A stretch of 48,750 nucleotides of DNA from Fusibacter sp. 3D3 (GTDB lineage Bacteria > Bacillota > Clostridia > Peptostreptococcales > Acidaminobacteraceae), in contig NZ_BDHH01000029.1 of the NCBI RefSeq assembly GCF_001748365.1, positions 1 through 48,750 of the forward strand. Direction: 5' to 3'. Shown here one piece after another: positions 36,325 through 45,852 of this stretch. The notes beneath the pieces are model-generated. The model did no database searches. It had not been told where the DNA came from and saw nothing but the letters and a program-made list of their open reading frames with translations. Position 1 is the first letter of the stretch. Every line of letters begins with the position of its first letter. The position numbers were made by a program, and so were the translations under genes.

Positions 36325-37435
36325 TCGATTCACCTTCTACAATGACCTTATAGCCTTCTATTAACGCATTTTTACCTTCCACAATAACTTGATCTCCAGA
36401 CTCAAGACCTGTGACTCTCACTTTATCTTTGTATATTTCATGCGTTTCTATCGTTTTTCTAAAGGCACGACTGTCCTTAACCACATAGACATAATCTGCA
36501 CCATCATTCATAATTTCATTGATATTAAGCCAAAGGCCTTCCTGACTTTCGTCCTCAATTTCCACATGACAATCTTGTCCCAATATAAAAGATTCACTTG
36601 TATCCATTTTAACTTCTACCCCATAGGTTCTTGTGGCTTGATTGGGTATAAGATCAATATGTGCTATTTGACCTTCATAGCTATTGGCATCAATTTTGAC
36701 TTGAGTCTTATCTCCAAGTTCTATTTTTTTAATATCTTCAAGCGTAACACTGATCTTAGCAATTTGACTTAAACTCCTAACCGTTATCGTTGGGTATCCT
36801 TGTGGCACAAGCTCTCCCACTTTATAGTGAATTTCAGCCACATAGCCCTCTATTTCAGATATCAATCCCGTATCTTCAACTGTTTTTGATTTATAGCCTA
36901 AATCTATTTCAGCCTGTTGTTTTTTCTTTTGAGCTTGTTCAAGATCCTTAGACTTAATCTCTTTCTGAAGTTCAGCTTCATTCAATTGATTTAAAGCAAC
37001 AGCACCTGCGCTATAAAGTGAAAGCATATCTTCATAAGTATCGCTATAAAAATTAAAGGTCTCTTGCGCCTTTTCAGCATCAAGCTTGGCCATCTTTAAT
37101 TGTTCTATTGACGCGTCTAATCCAAGATCAACTTCAAAGGAATCCAATGTTGCCAACAATGCGCCTTTAGAAACAACATCGCCAACTTCGACATTAACTT
37201 GTTCAAGTTTACCACCTGATTTGAAAGCGTAGTTCTTAATTTCCTCAGGTTCCAATTGACCATAATACTTTATTATTATAGGATACTTAACAGCTTCAAT
37301 CGTTCTTACTTTCACAATTTTTTCCTTCTCCACCATATCGGAGACTTGACTTTTACAGCCTGTCATTATCCATAAAAAAAACAATGCGAATACCACGCTA
37401 TAAGCTATTTTTGATTTTCTAATTTTGATTTTCAT
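36317..37435 (-). CDS. RND efflux adaptor (membrane fusion lipoprotein)
   Basis: A 372-residue secreted lipoprotein: signal MKIKIRKSK...WIMTGC with the lipobox Cys27, followed by barrel-sandwich, alpha-hairpin (about 95-190, with QLKMAKLDAEKAQETF) and beta-barrel domains of HlyD/MFP proteins. It links pump and envelope. Gene order tetR-adaptor-pump makes a three-gene efflux operon. GGAGATG precedes the ATG. Confidence 0.9.
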   Translation of the reverse strand: MKIKIRKSKIAYSVVFALFFLWIMTGCKSQVSDMVEKEKIVKVRTIEAVKYPIIIKYYGQLEPEEIKNYAFKSGGKLEQVNVEVGDVVSKGALLATLDSFEVDLGLDASIEQLKMAKLDAEKAQETFNFYSDTYEDMLSLYSAGAVALNQLNEAELQKEIKSKDLEQAQKKKQQAEIDLGYKSKTVEDTGLISEIEGYVAEIHYKVGELVPQGYPTITVRSLSQIAKISVTLEDIKKIELGDKTQVKIDANSYEGQIAHIDLIPNQATRTYGVEVKMDTSESFILGQDCHVEIEDESQEGLWLNINEIMNDGADYVYVVKDSRAFRKTIETHEIYKDKVRVTGLESGDQVIVEGKNALIEGYKVIVEGESNE

Positions 37436-37457
37436 CTCTTCGACATCTCCTTATTCA

Positions 37458-38051
37458 TTAACATGCTCTCATAAAGTAAAATTTAATATAGTCTTCTATT
37501 CGATCGTTAATCTCGTTGTCATCATCAAAATCCTCAGCAATTCTAATGAGCCCTTCTACAAAAGCATACGTTAAATAGATCGATATTTTGTGTGTAGATT
37601 CATTCTTTTTAAGTGCCAAATGTACCCACTCAATAAAACTGTATTTAATATCAGTGGTCTGGTTGCCGCGTTCATCTTTTAAAAGAATTAACAGCCTAAT
37701 CCGATCCTCTGAAAAAAGGCTGACGATCTCATCTACAATCATTCGAATATAGTTGTGTTCTTTATCCTCTTTCAAATTTTGAACATAGGATGGATCAATT
37801 TCTCGACTCATAGAAAGATTCATCTCTGTGATCCGCTCAATTGCACCGTTTACCAATGTATAAACCGTACTAATGACTTCGTTATATAGCTCATCTTTAT
37901 TTTCAAAATAACGATACAGATTACCCACTGTAATATCTGCACCGCTGGCAATATTGCGCATATTAGCGCCTTCATAGCCCGCTCTATAAAATTCTATTTT
38001 AGCCGATTGAATGATGCGATCTCTCACTTCTTGTTTTTGCACTTGTGCCAT
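37458..38051 (-). CDS. TetR-family transcriptional regulator
   Basis: A 197-residue repressor. The N-terminal helix-turn-helix (IIQSAKIEFYRAGYEGANMR, DITVGNLYRYFENKDEL) is the TetR signature, followed by an all-helical ligand domain. Start at 38051 by AAGGAG six bases upstream. It heads the efflux operon and lies below a promoter flanked by two matching operators, so it very likely represses its own operon. Confidence 0.93.
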   Translation of the reverse strand: MAQVQKQEVRDRIIQSAKIEFYRAGYEGANMRNIASGADITVGNLYRYFENKDELYNEVISTVYTLVNGAIERITEMNLSMSREIDPSYVQNLKEDKEHNYIRMIVDEIVSLFSEDRIRLLILLKDERGNQTTDIKYSFIEWVHLALKKNESTHKISIYLTYAFVEGLIRIAEDFDDDNEINDRIEDYIKFYFMRAC

Positions 38052-38160
38052 AGTACACTCCTTTAGCAACACCAAGCCATCTCTTGATGCCTCAAACCGA
38101 TATTTTCTCAGTGGAAGCCTCGGAGAAAACCTTTCGGTTCAAATCTTGTTGTCTATAATA

Positions 38161-38230
38161 ATAAACTCTTGTTTACTTTTAATAGTATACGAGATTTTTA
38201 TTTTTTTTGCAATAGTAAACAATCGTTTAT
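38161..38230 (-). promoter_or_regulatory. Efflux operon promoter flanked by two TetR-type operators
   Basis: Minus strand promoter: TTGCAA (38207-38212), 17-base spacer, TATACT (38184-38189). Two 16-base sites fit ATAAAC-NN-TTGTTTAC: ATAAACTCTTGTTTAC at 38161-38176 (over the start of transcription) and its inverted match at 38215-38230 (upstream of -35), differing only in the two central bases. Each site is itself palindromic (AAAC-N4-GTTT). Confidence 0.85.
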
Positions 38231-38234
38231 TTAT

Positions 38235-38325
38235 GATTATTTTTCGTTTTGCCTGACCCGTTCTCGCCTAAACGATCAGAGCCAGTTGAATATCGCATCT
38301 CTAATCTGGACTAAAACGAATGATC
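38235..38325. repeat. Structured dispersed repeat, copy B
   Basis: Shares GTTTTGCCTGACCCGT (38246-38261) and AATGATCTA (38319-38327) with copy A, with about 70% identity between. The central hairpin is degraded here. It lies just past the terminator of the BMP-type gene and upstream of the TetR operators. Confidence 0.6.
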
Positions 38326-38330
38326 TATAC

Positions 38331-38367
38331 AAAAAAGCCCTCTACAATAACTGTAAAAGGCCCTTAA
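38331..38367 (-). terminator. Terminator after the BMP-type gene
   Basis: Imperfect stem of GGGCCTTTTACA and TGTAGAGGGC on the minus strand with six Ts after it. Confidence 0.65.
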
Positions 38368-38380
38368 TCGATTCAATACA

Positions 38381-40291
38381 CTACAAAATGATTTGAACAT
38401 TATCTACATACCAATCCATTTCTAGTATCTCTTCAGGTGTTAAAATTTTGTTGTTTTGTACTCTCAACATTCGGTTCTGATCATATATGGGACCACTAAA
38501 AGGATGATACTGATCTGATACAATCATCTTTTTCATAATCTCTAAAAGTTTCGACGTATCACTGGGCACATGCACCTTTGAATAATATATATCGATAACA
38601 CCCGATGCAATTCCCCACCAAAAGTTGATCAATCTGCTTTCTTCAAAATACTGTGAGGTCACTCTTTGATAAGTGCCATTTAAAACACTGCTGATGATCT
38701 TTTCATAAAATATACCCCAGTTCCAAATTGGCGAAGCAAGATAATGTTCGGGGAGCTTTGTTTCAGCATTGATATCGCAGAGCATTGAGTATACACCATA
38801 ATCCCATGTGACCCCTCTCGGAACAATTAGATTTTTATTACTGACAATATCAGCGCCACGCTCTATGAGTTTTTCGCTGAGATCAGTGCTCACTTTGGGA
38901 TTATTCCATTCGCCGGTCCACACAACCAATAACTTTGCATTTGGGTTAACCATTTTTATGCCCATCGCAAAAGCATTGATACAAGAAATGACCTCTGGAT
39001 TGGGTTCTGTAGCTGTATAGCCTATAATATTAGTCTTTGTCAACGCACCTGCTATAATGCCTGTTAAAAACCTCGGTTCATAGGTCCGTCCAAAATAATT
39101 GGTCATATGGACATAAGGTCTATTGCCTGAGCAATTAAAGAACTTAATTTCTGGATGTTCAAGTGCACACCTTAAAGTTGCTCTTCTGTAAATTTCACTT
39201 GTCGTAAAGACAATGTCATAACCTCTGGTTGCAAACGCTTCAATGACGGCAAATGCCGATTTATCCTCTGGGACATTATCAATGAAGTCTGTTTCAATCT
39301 GATCACTAAAATGCGTTTCAACATATTGCCTACCCAATTCGTGAGAATAGGTCCAACCCGATTTTTCAATATCTCTCGCATAGACAAAGCCAACCTTGAT
39401 TTTTTTATGACTGATCAGATTGGTAATTGTATTCAGTAGAGTGCTTTTCCCAATATCTTCTGTATTCGTAAAAATATCAATTTCTTCATCGTCACCATAA
39501 TTTTGAAGTTCTCGAATAAGAAGTGGCATGACCTTCTCTGCAGAAACTTCATCTAATGCTTTTGGAATTTCGTAAAGTTTCGCATAGAGTAAAAAGGCAT
39601 CAGAGGTGGTTATATTAAGTTGGTCTCCTCCAAATTGCTTATAAAGCCTTCTAAAAGGTTCATAGACATAGCTTAGAAAATGCTGATACTTTGAATCGTA
39701 AATAGAATCCCCTGGATCATATGCCTTTAGATAGCCAAGCATTCTTTTGTATCGCGTTGTTTTGGAGAGCCATATTTCAACTAACCCAGTCTCTTTAAAA
39801 AATTCTAAAAATGCATAATAGAGTTTAATATCTTCATCGTGTTCATCGTATCTCGGAATCATTCTGTAGATATGAGCGGATACCTTCACCGCATCAAAAT
39901 ATTTGAGAACACTGACTCTTTTATTGCCCTCCATGACATAGTAATAATTTAAATACTCGTAAACCTTAATAGGATCTCTTATCCCTTCTTCAAGGTGAGA
40001 TTGACATAAATTTGTCCACTTGCTCCCAAATTCGGTACTCAGTGATTCCAGTGGCATAAAATTTTTAGAAAAAATCATACGTCTTGAGTTAAAATAAGTA
40101 CCGACCACTTTTTTTAGCGGAATTTCTCTTATTCCAAGATCAACAGTTGCCACAATTTCTACATCTTTTAAAAGACCATCTAAACTGGTTAAATGACCAG
40201 AAGCGCCTCTGGCTTTTAATCGATTGTACTCTTTCTTGCCTTTATTCCTTGCATCTATATAATACTCAGAAATATTACCTTCATAAATCAC
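38381..40291 (-). CDS. Cytosolic ParB-like / BMP-domain fusion protein
   Basis: A 636-residue protein without signal peptide or lipobox. Residues 60-135 carry a ParB/sulfiredoxin-like pattern (RDPIKVYEYL then YYVMEGNKRVSVLKY). A helical middle follows. Residues 295-580 form a basic-membrane-protein (PnrA-like nucleoside-binding) domain: KVGFVYARDIEKSGWTYSHE, GYDIVFTTSEIYRRA, GRTYEPRFLTGIIAGALT. BMP proteins are normally secreted substrate-binding lipoproteins; a cytosolic one is known in B. subtilis Med, a comK activator. Start is GTG at 40291 with GAAGGTGA upstream. The role here may be nucleoside or nucleotide sensing (inference). Confidence 0.8.
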   Translation of the reverse strand: MIYEGNISEYYIDARNKGKKEYNRLKARGASGHLTSLDGLLKDVEIVATVDLGIREIPLKKVVGTYFNSRRMIFSKNFMPLESLSTEFGSKWTNLCQSHLEEGIRDPIKVYEYLNYYYVMEGNKRVSVLKYFDAVKVSAHIYRMIPRYDEHDEDIKLYYAFLEFFKETGLVEIWLSKTTRYKRMLGYLKAYDPGDSIYDSKYQHFLSYVYEPFRRLYKQFGGDQLNITTSDAFLLYAKLYEIPKALDEVSAEKVMPLLIRELQNYGDDEEIDIFTNTEDIGKSTLLNTITNLISHKKIKVGFVYARDIEKSGWTYSHELGRQYVETHFSDQIETDFIDNVPEDKSAFAVIEAFATRGYDIVFTTSEIYRRATLRCALEHPEIKFFNCSGNRPYVHMTNYFGRTYEPRFLTGIIAGALTKTNIIGYTATEPNPEVISCINAFAMGIKMVNPNAKLLVVWTGEWNNPKVSTDLSEKLIERGADIVSNKNLIVPRGVTWDYGVYSMLCDINAETKLPEHYLASPIWNWGIFYEKIISSVLNGTYQRVTSQYFEESRLINFWWGIASGVIDIYYSKVHVPSDTSKLLEIMKKMIVSDQYHPFSGPIYDQNRMLRVQNNKILTPEEILEMDWYVDNVQIIL

Positions 40292-40461
40292 AATTTCACC
40301 TTCTTCTTGCAGTTAAAAAATCTTTTTTATACGGAGCCACCATGCTCACCCTATCATTATACCCATTAAATGCATATTATTCTATAAAAGAATAAACTCA
40401 ATTCCTATTCAGTCTAAGGATTCAGTCTTAGTGGATAAAAATACTTTCCAACTTACAACAC
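40292..40461. other. Short gap upstream of the BMP-type gene
   Basis: No gene. The promoter of the BMP-type gene should lie here on the minus strand but no near-consensus pair is obvious. Confidence 0.4.
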
Positions 40462-40495
40462 AAAATTCCCAATTGAGTACTCAGCTGGGAATTTT
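40462..40495 (-). terminator. Terminator after pheT
   Basis: AAAATTCCCA / TGGGAATTTT perfect ten-base stem with an inner GAGTACTC palindrome. A/T flanks on both sides. Confidence 0.88.
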
Positions 40496-40545
40496 AGTTT
40501 GGTGCCTCTTCTATTGTCAATTTTAAATGCTCATTTAAAACTGTA

Positions 40546-42939
40546 CTATCTCAATTGTGCTTCTAATTCATTTTCTAATGCTTTTAAAATATGAGCAAAA
40601 ATAGAATTTACATCTTCATCCACTAGAGTTCTATCTTCAGCCCTAAAAACAAGCTCATAAGCTACAGATTTATACCCTGGCGGAATTTGTTTGCCTTTGT
40701 ACATATCAAACATTTTTGCCGATTCCAATAAATCTCCACCATTTGAAAGTACAATTTGCTCAATTTGTAACGCAGTAATTTCATCCTTCACTAAAATGGC
40801 GATATCTCTTTCAATTGCAGGATACTTTGGAATTGGCGTAAACTTTTGATCTGCTTTTGCCAATTGAATCATCAAATTGAAATCGAGGTCCGCCACATAA
40901 CCCCGAACCTGTAGGTCATAGTTTTCTTGAACATGAGGATGTAATTCCCCTAGCGTCCCTACAATATGAGTGCCCCAAATGATATTGGCACATCTTCCTG
41001 TATGGAATGTTGGATGATTTTCTTCCTTTTCAAAATAGTAATCACAAATACCCAAGCCGTTAAGAATATTTTCACAAGCACCTTTCAGTGTAAAGAAATC
41101 TTCTGATTCACCGTACATGCCTATGGTGAGCATTTTCTTTTCAATTGGCAAATTCACCACAGGGACTTCTTTAGGTAAAAATACACTGCCCATTTCAAAG
41201 ATTCGAGCTTGTTTTACTTTGCGATTATTATTGCGCGCTAGAACATCTAAAACATTTGGTATTAAAGAAGTTCTCATAACACTGTACTCTTCGCCTAAGG
41301 GATTAATAAGTTCAACTTGCTGTCTTAACATACTATTTGCAGATAAATTAATTTTATCAAGATCCTTTTTTGACACAAATGAATAGGTTAAAATTTCATC
41401 AATACCACTTGATAAAAGCTCGAGTTTTGCTTGTTCTTCTATCAATTGCGCATTGGTTCTAGCGCCCCAAGTGTCTGTTTTAGGTAATGTCATGCCAATC
41501 TTATCGTAGCCAAAAATTCTTGCGACTTCTTCAACCAAATCAATTTCCTTCTGAAGATCTAGTCTATAGTAAGGCGCCACCGCAAAGTACTGGCCTTCTT
41601 TTTCTATCGTTTGAATGTCCAAAAGTTCAAGGTAATTTTTAATTTCATCTAAAGTTAATGTTTCGCCAATCACTTTTGAAATTTTCTCAACTCGATATGG
41701 TATTAAAACAGGTTCTGCTGGATCGGGATGCACATCAATTACGCCGTCAATAACAGTTCCAGCACCCAATGTTTCAATCAGCTCACACACTCGATTCACT
41801 ACAATCATAGGCAAGCCTGTACTCACGCCCTTTTCGAATCGAGATGAGGCCTCTGTCCTAAGGCCTAAATCTTTAGAAGTTTTACGAATACTCGACTTAT
41901 CAAAACTTGCAACCTCTATGAGTATGTTCTGAGTTGTTTTTGAAATTTCTGTGTTTTCACCACCCATGACACCTGCAATGCCAACCGTCCGTTTAGCATC
42001 TGCAATCACAAGCATTTCACCCGTAAGTGCTCTTACTTTATCATCAAGTGTTGTGAATTTTTCACCATTTTCAGCACGTCTTACAATGATTTTATGGTCC
42101 GTTACAGTATCAAGATCAAACGCATGTATGGGCTGACCGTACTCTAGCATCACATAATTTGTTATATCTACAATGTTATTTATAGGTCTCATGCCAGCAT
42201 TCATCAATCTCATTTGTAACCATACTGGAGACTTTTCGATTTTTATTTCTTTGACCACTTTTGCCACATAACGTGGACATAAATCAGGTGCTTCTATGGT
42301 TACGCTTGCATAATCATTTATATCATCTACTTGAGTGTTTATTTTTCCCATAGGCAAAGTTAATGCTCTTTCAAAGCTAGCAGCAGTTTCACGTGCCATT
42401 CCAATCATACTGAGACAATCAGAACGATTCGGTGTGATTTCAAATTCAATAACAGTGTCTTTGATATCCAAAGCTTCTAAAATGTCCATTCCAAGCGGAT
42501 ATGCCTTATCTAAGATAAAGATTCCATCGTCAAATTCTTTAGGGATACAGGCTTTATCAAAACCCATCTCTTCAAGCGAGCAAAGCATGCCATTTGAAAC
42601 TTCACCCCGTAATTTCCCCTTCTTAATCTTAATGCCACCCGCAATTGTGGCACCATGTACAGCCACGGGAATATAATCCTGTTCACGGATATTCGTCGCA
42701 CCAGTGACAATTTGCAAGATTTCTTCACCCACATCAATTGTACAGACAAATAACTTATCCGCATTAGGGTGTTGAATAATCTTTGTGATTTTACCAACCA
42801 CAACCTTGTCAACGCCTTCTCCAATCTCATAACTGCCTTCATTATTGGAACCTGTTAAAACCAATTTCTCAACGAGTTCTTTTTCTAAAATGCCCTCTAT
42901 ATTAACGTATTCTTTTAACCATTTTACAGGTACTCTCAT
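40546..42939 (-). CDS. pheT: Phenylalanyl-tRNA synthetase, beta subunit
   Basis: A 797-residue subunit of normal length. The N-terminal EMAP-like tRNA-binding domain (VVVGKITKIIQHPNADKLFVC), B3/B4 editing domain, B5 and the C-terminal anticodon-binding FDX-ACB domain (PKYPAIERDIAILV, YKSVAYELVFRAEDRTL) are all evident. Editing of Tyr-tRNA-Phe occurs in B3/B4. Twenty bases follow pheS; GAGGAGG lies before the ATG. Confidence 0.96.
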   Translation of the reverse strand: MRVPVKWLKEYVNIEGILEKELVEKLVLTGSNNEGSYEIGEGVDKVVVGKITKIIQHPNADKLFVCTIDVGEEILQIVTGATNIREQDYIPVAVHGATIAGGIKIKKGKLRGEVSNGMLCSLEEMGFDKACIPKEFDDGIFILDKAYPLGMDILEALDIKDTVIEFEITPNRSDCLSMIGMARETAASFERALTLPMGKINTQVDDINDYASVTIEAPDLCPRYVAKVVKEIKIEKSPVWLQMRLMNAGMRPINNIVDITNYVMLEYGQPIHAFDLDTVTDHKIIVRRAENGEKFTTLDDKVRALTGEMLVIADAKRTVGIAGVMGGENTEISKTTQNILIEVASFDKSSIRKTSKDLGLRTEASSRFEKGVSTGLPMIVVNRVCELIETLGAGTVIDGVIDVHPDPAEPVLIPYRVEKISKVIGETLTLDEIKNYLELLDIQTIEKEGQYFAVAPYYRLDLQKEIDLVEEVARIFGYDKIGMTLPKTDTWGARTNAQLIEEQAKLELLSSGIDEILTYSFVSKKDLDKINLSANSMLRQQVELINPLGEEYSVMRTSLIPNVLDVLARNNNRKVKQARIFEMGSVFLPKEVPVVNLPIEKKMLTIGMYGESEDFFTLKGACENILNGLGICDYYFEKEENHPTFHTGRCANIIWGTHIVGTLGELHPHVQENYDLQVRGYVADLDFNLMIQLAKADQKFTPIPKYPAIERDIAILVKDEITALQIEQIVLSNGGDLLESAKMFDMYKGKQIPPGYKSVAYELVFRAEDRTLVDEDVNSIFAHILKALENELEAQLR

Positions 42940-42959
42940 AATGCCCTCCTCAAGTCATC

Positions 42960-43979
42960 TTAAAACTGTTTAATAAATCTCACATCATTTTCAAAAAGTG
43001 TACGGATATCGTCAATTTCATACTTCATCATCGTAATGCGATCAAGTCCCATACCAAATGCAAAACCATTATAAACTTCTGGATCAATACCACATTCTTT
43101 TAAGACATTGGGATGGACCATGCCACAACCTAAAATTTCAATCCAACCACTGCCGCCACAGAATCTACAGCCTTCTCCACCACATTTAAAGCATGAGACA
43201 TCCACTTCGCCACTAGGTTCAGTAAACGGGAAATAATGTGGTCTGAATTTAGTTCGAGTTTGGCTTCCAAAGAGCCTTTTGGCAAATATATCCAGTGTCC
43301 CTTTCAAATCGGCCATAGTGATATCTTTATCAATCACAAGGCCCTCTAATTGGTGAAACATGGGTGAATGCGTCGCATCGATTTCATCGTTTCTAAAACA
43401 TCTCCCCGGTGCGATAATTTTAATGGGTGGTGATGAATTTTTCATTGTTCTAACCTGAATCGGCGATGTCTGCGTTCTTAAAAGCAAGTCTTCAGTAATG
43501 TAAAACGTATCTGACAAACTTCTTGAGGGATGATCAATTGGCGCATTTAAAGCATCAAAGTTGTGGTAGACAGACTCTACTTCTGGACCTTCTGCAATCT
43601 TAAATCCCATCCCTAAAAAGATTTCTTTAACCTCATCAAGCGCTGTATTTAACGGATGTTTATGGCCTCTTAAAGTCTTTTTAGAAGGCATCGTTACATC
43701 AATCGTTTCGCTTTTAAGTTTTGCTTCTATTTCAAGTCTCTTTTTATCTTCTTTGACATCCTCTAGAAATTCTTCGATAGAGGCTCTAACCTCATTTGCT
43801 ATTTTGCCCACTAACGGCCTCTCCTCTGCTGAAAGATTTTTCATATCTTTGAGAATAGTGGTAACTTCGCCCTTTTTCCCTAAAAATTTAATTCTAATAT
43901 CTTCCAATGCTTTAAGGTTTGGCGCTTGTTTAATTTCTGATTTTGCATGTTCTAATAATTGCTCAAGTAATTTTTTCAC
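42960..43979 (-). CDS. pheS: Phenylalanyl-tRNA synthetase, alpha subunit
   Basis: A 339-residue class II catalytic subunit. Motif 2 and 3 regions: [20 protein letters not shown], and [16 protein letters not shown]. It has an N-terminal coiled coil for tRNA (residues 1-90). A CxxC...CxxC ([15 protein letters not shown]) zinc-ribbon-like insert is common in Clostridia. The start is set as a GTG at 43979, with AGGAGG eight bases before it; the frame runs upstream to 44012 but would embed that site. Confidence 0.94.
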   Translation of the reverse strand: MKKLLEQLLEHAKSEIKQAPNLKALEDIRIKFLGKKGEVTTILKDMKNLSAEERPLVGKIANEVRASIEEFLEDVKEDKKRLEIEAKLKSETIDVTMPSKKTLRGHKHPLNTALDEVKEIFLGMGFKIAEGPEVESVYHNFDALNAPIDHPSRSLSDTFYITEDLLLRTQTSPIQVRTMKNSSPPIKIIAPGRCFRNDEIDATHSPMFHQLEGLVIDKDITMADLKGTLDIFAKRLFGSQTRTKFRPHYFPFTEPSGEVDVSCFKCGGEGCRFCGGSGWIEILGCGMVHPNVLKECGIDPEVYNGFAFGMGLDRITMMKYEIDDIRTLFENDVRFIKQF

Positions 43980-44037
43980 TTTTCTACCTCCTATTATTCT
44001 GCATACTGCCATCTGCTATTTCCGTAAAAATGACAAT

Positions 44038-44275
44038 AAAAAAAACCCTCTCCCAATCATGGGACGAAGGTTATTCCGCGGTACCACCCAAATTAATTAC
44101 ATAAGTAATTCACTTATGGCCTTAACGCAGCAAACGTCACTTTCTACTTAATTCAAAAGTGCATCTCCAGAGTGAACTTCAATGTATTGGAATGAAAACT
44201 TTCACCAGCCGTTTTCCTCTCTAATTTCCGCAAACATCTACTCTCTCCATCATAGATTTTTTCAGATTTTTGATA
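44038..44275 (-). promoter_or_regulatory. T-box leader, phenylalanine-specific
   Basis: Minus strand: Stem I with GGCTGGTGAAAG, specifier TTC (Phe) at 44174-44176 in GAAGTTCACTCTGG, the T-box GGGTGGTACCGCGG near 44077-44090, and a terminator (AACC...TCCCA / TGGGAGAGGGTT) with eight Ts at 44038-44072. It controls pheST. Confidence 0.93.
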
Positions 44276-44280
44276 TGGTT

Positions 44281-44309
44281 ATCATAACATAATTCAAGAT
44301 ATCTAACAA
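44281..44309 (-). promoter_or_regulatory. Promoter of T-box-pheST
   Basis: TTGTTA (44304-44309), 17-base spacer, TATGAT (44281-44286) on the minus strand, directly past the stop of the methyltransferase gene. Confidence 0.6.
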
Positions 44310-44314
44310 CCTTT

Positions 44315-45148
44315 TTATTTGTTTTGTATACAATATTCATTGATCTTATACATCATAATGCCTGCAGCCACAGAAGCGTTTAAAGATTCCGCCTTCCCGT
44401 ATATAGGAATCGTGATCTTGTGGCTATCAAGACTCATAATTTGGTCTGAAACACCATTGGCTTCATTCCCAATTACAAGGCAATTGAAAGCACCATATGC
44501 CTTCTGATCGTTATAGACAAACGCCGCTTCAAGCGCTGTTACCAGTAATGTATACCCATGATCCTTTAACAAGTTCAAACACATTTGTGCATCTTCAATT
44601 TCTATCAGTTTAACATTTAATATCGACCCCGCAGTACTTCTAACGACTTTATTGTTATAAGGATCCACTGTGCCCTTACTCAAAACAATATATTCTATAC
44701 CGCATGCATCTGCCGTTCTGATAATCGTCCCAACATTACCTGGATCTTGAAGACGGTCTAAAAAAACGACTTGTGGCAACACCTCTTCACTAAAAAGGGT
44801 TTCAAGTGCTACTGGTTTTGGCAACGCGAGTACACCTATTACCCCTTGAGAATGTTCAGTATCCGTTAATTCACTGAATAAATTTTGAGGCAATACAATT
44901 ACCTTTGCGACTTCTTGATAGAGATGCAATTTTTCAACGCTTACAAAGTGATCCATCAGATCCTGTCTGATACAGATATATGCAATCGCATAATGATGTG
45001 TCACTGCATAGTCTACAAATCTTTCCCCTTCTATAATAAACTGATCCCACTTCTGCCTATACTTTTTATTGAGTAAGGACCTTATTTGCTTAAACACCTT
45101 ATTTTGATTAGAATTAATTTCTTGCACCATATTAATTTCTTGCACCAT
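44315..45148 (-). CDS. TrmH/SpoU-family RNA 2'-O-methyltransferase
   Basis: A 277-residue SPOUT methyltransferase with an N-terminal substrate-binding domain (KYRQKWDQFIIEGERFV) and the knot motifs DRLQDPGNVGTIIRTADA, LVIGNEANGVS and SLNASVAAGIMMY. Such genes next to pheS are usual in Bacillota and methylate rRNA or tRNA. The N-terminus MVQEINMVQEIN comes from an exact 18-base tandem duplication including the ATG. GAGG lies only three bases before the first ATG and the second ATG lacks a clear site. Confidence 0.9.
   Translation of the reverse strand: MVQEINMVQEINSNQNKVFKQIRSLLNKKYRQKWDQFIIEGERFVDYAVTHHYAIAYICIRQDLMDHFVSVEKLHLYQEVAKVIVLPQNLFSELTDTEHSQGVIGVLALPKPVALETLFSEEVLPQVVFLDRLQDPGNVGTIIRTADACGIEYIVLSKGTVDPYNNKVVRSTAGSILNVKLIEIEDAQMCLNLLKDHGYTLLVTALEAAFVYNDQKAYGAFNCLVIGNEANGVSDQIMSLDSHKITIPIYGKAESLNASVAAGIMMYKINEYCIQNK
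45113..45148 (-). repeat. Exact 18-bp tandem duplication at the methyltransferase start
   Basis: ATGGTGCAAGAAATTAAT occurs twice in a row on the minus strand. It adds six residues in frame. Confidence 0.85.
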
Positions 45149-45157
45149 TAACCTCTT

Positions 45158-45808
45158 TTAATTTTTTTCGATCTTTTTCAAATCTTCATTGTTACCGATT
45201 ACAATAAGAACATCATCTTTTAAAAGTGTTTTGTCTGGTCCAGCGTTGATGTCGAATTCATCGCCTCTTCTAACGGCAATTACAGAAATCTGATATTTTC
45301 TTCTCATATCAATTTGGACTAAGTTTTTCCCAATCCACTCATCATTCATGCTAATTTCAAGAATGCTGTAATCTGGTGCTAGATCAATAAAATCAAGCAC
45401 ATTCCCAGAAACTAAATTTTTGGCAATCTTGATGCCCATTTCTTTTTCCGGAAATACAACTCTGTTCGCTCCAATTTTATAAAGCACTTTCGCATGAGAA
45501 GAATTTTGAGCTTTAGCGACAATGTGCTTCACACCCAATTCTTTTATCATAAGTGTCACGAGGATAGAGGATTGAATATCGGATCCAATCGTCACAATGG
45601 CAACATCAAAATTTCGAATCCCCAACGCCTTAATGGAATTTTCATCCGTTGCATCTGCCTGAACCGCATAAGTGACTTTATCAGAGATATTTTGTATGAT
45701 CTCTTCATTATCATCTACCACCATGACCTCACAGCCGAGTTCGGCTAATTTTATCGCCACGCTTTGTCCAAAGCGACCACATCCGATTACTACAAATTGC
45801 TTTTTCAT
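45158..45808 (-). CDS. ktrA: K+ uptake regulatory subunit KtrA (TrkA-N/C)
   Basis: A 216-residue RCK protein: Rossmann GCGRFGQSVAIKLAELG with ATP/NAD binding in MVVDDN, then a TrkA-C domain (residues 135-216, ISVIAVRRGDEFDINAGPD). In B. subtilis it forms an octameric ring on the KtrB dimer and is regulated by nucleotides and c-di-AMP. GGAGG lies before the ATG; ktrB is 44 bases upstream in the same operon. Confidence 0.93.
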   Translation of the reverse strand: MKKQFVVIGCGRFGQSVAIKLAELGCEVMVVDDNEEIIQNISDKVTYAVQADATDENSIKALGIRNFDVAIVTIGSDIQSSILVTLMIKELGVKHIVAKAQNSSHAKVLYKIGANRVVFPEKEMGIKIAKNLVSGNVLDFIDLAPDYSILEISMNDEWIGKNLVQIDMRRKYQISVIAVRRGDEFDINAGPDKTLLKDDVLIVIGNNEDLKKIEKN

Positions 45809-45852
45809 GCTTTTGCCTCCATTAGCTTTTACTTTTTTATTTCATTTATCAA

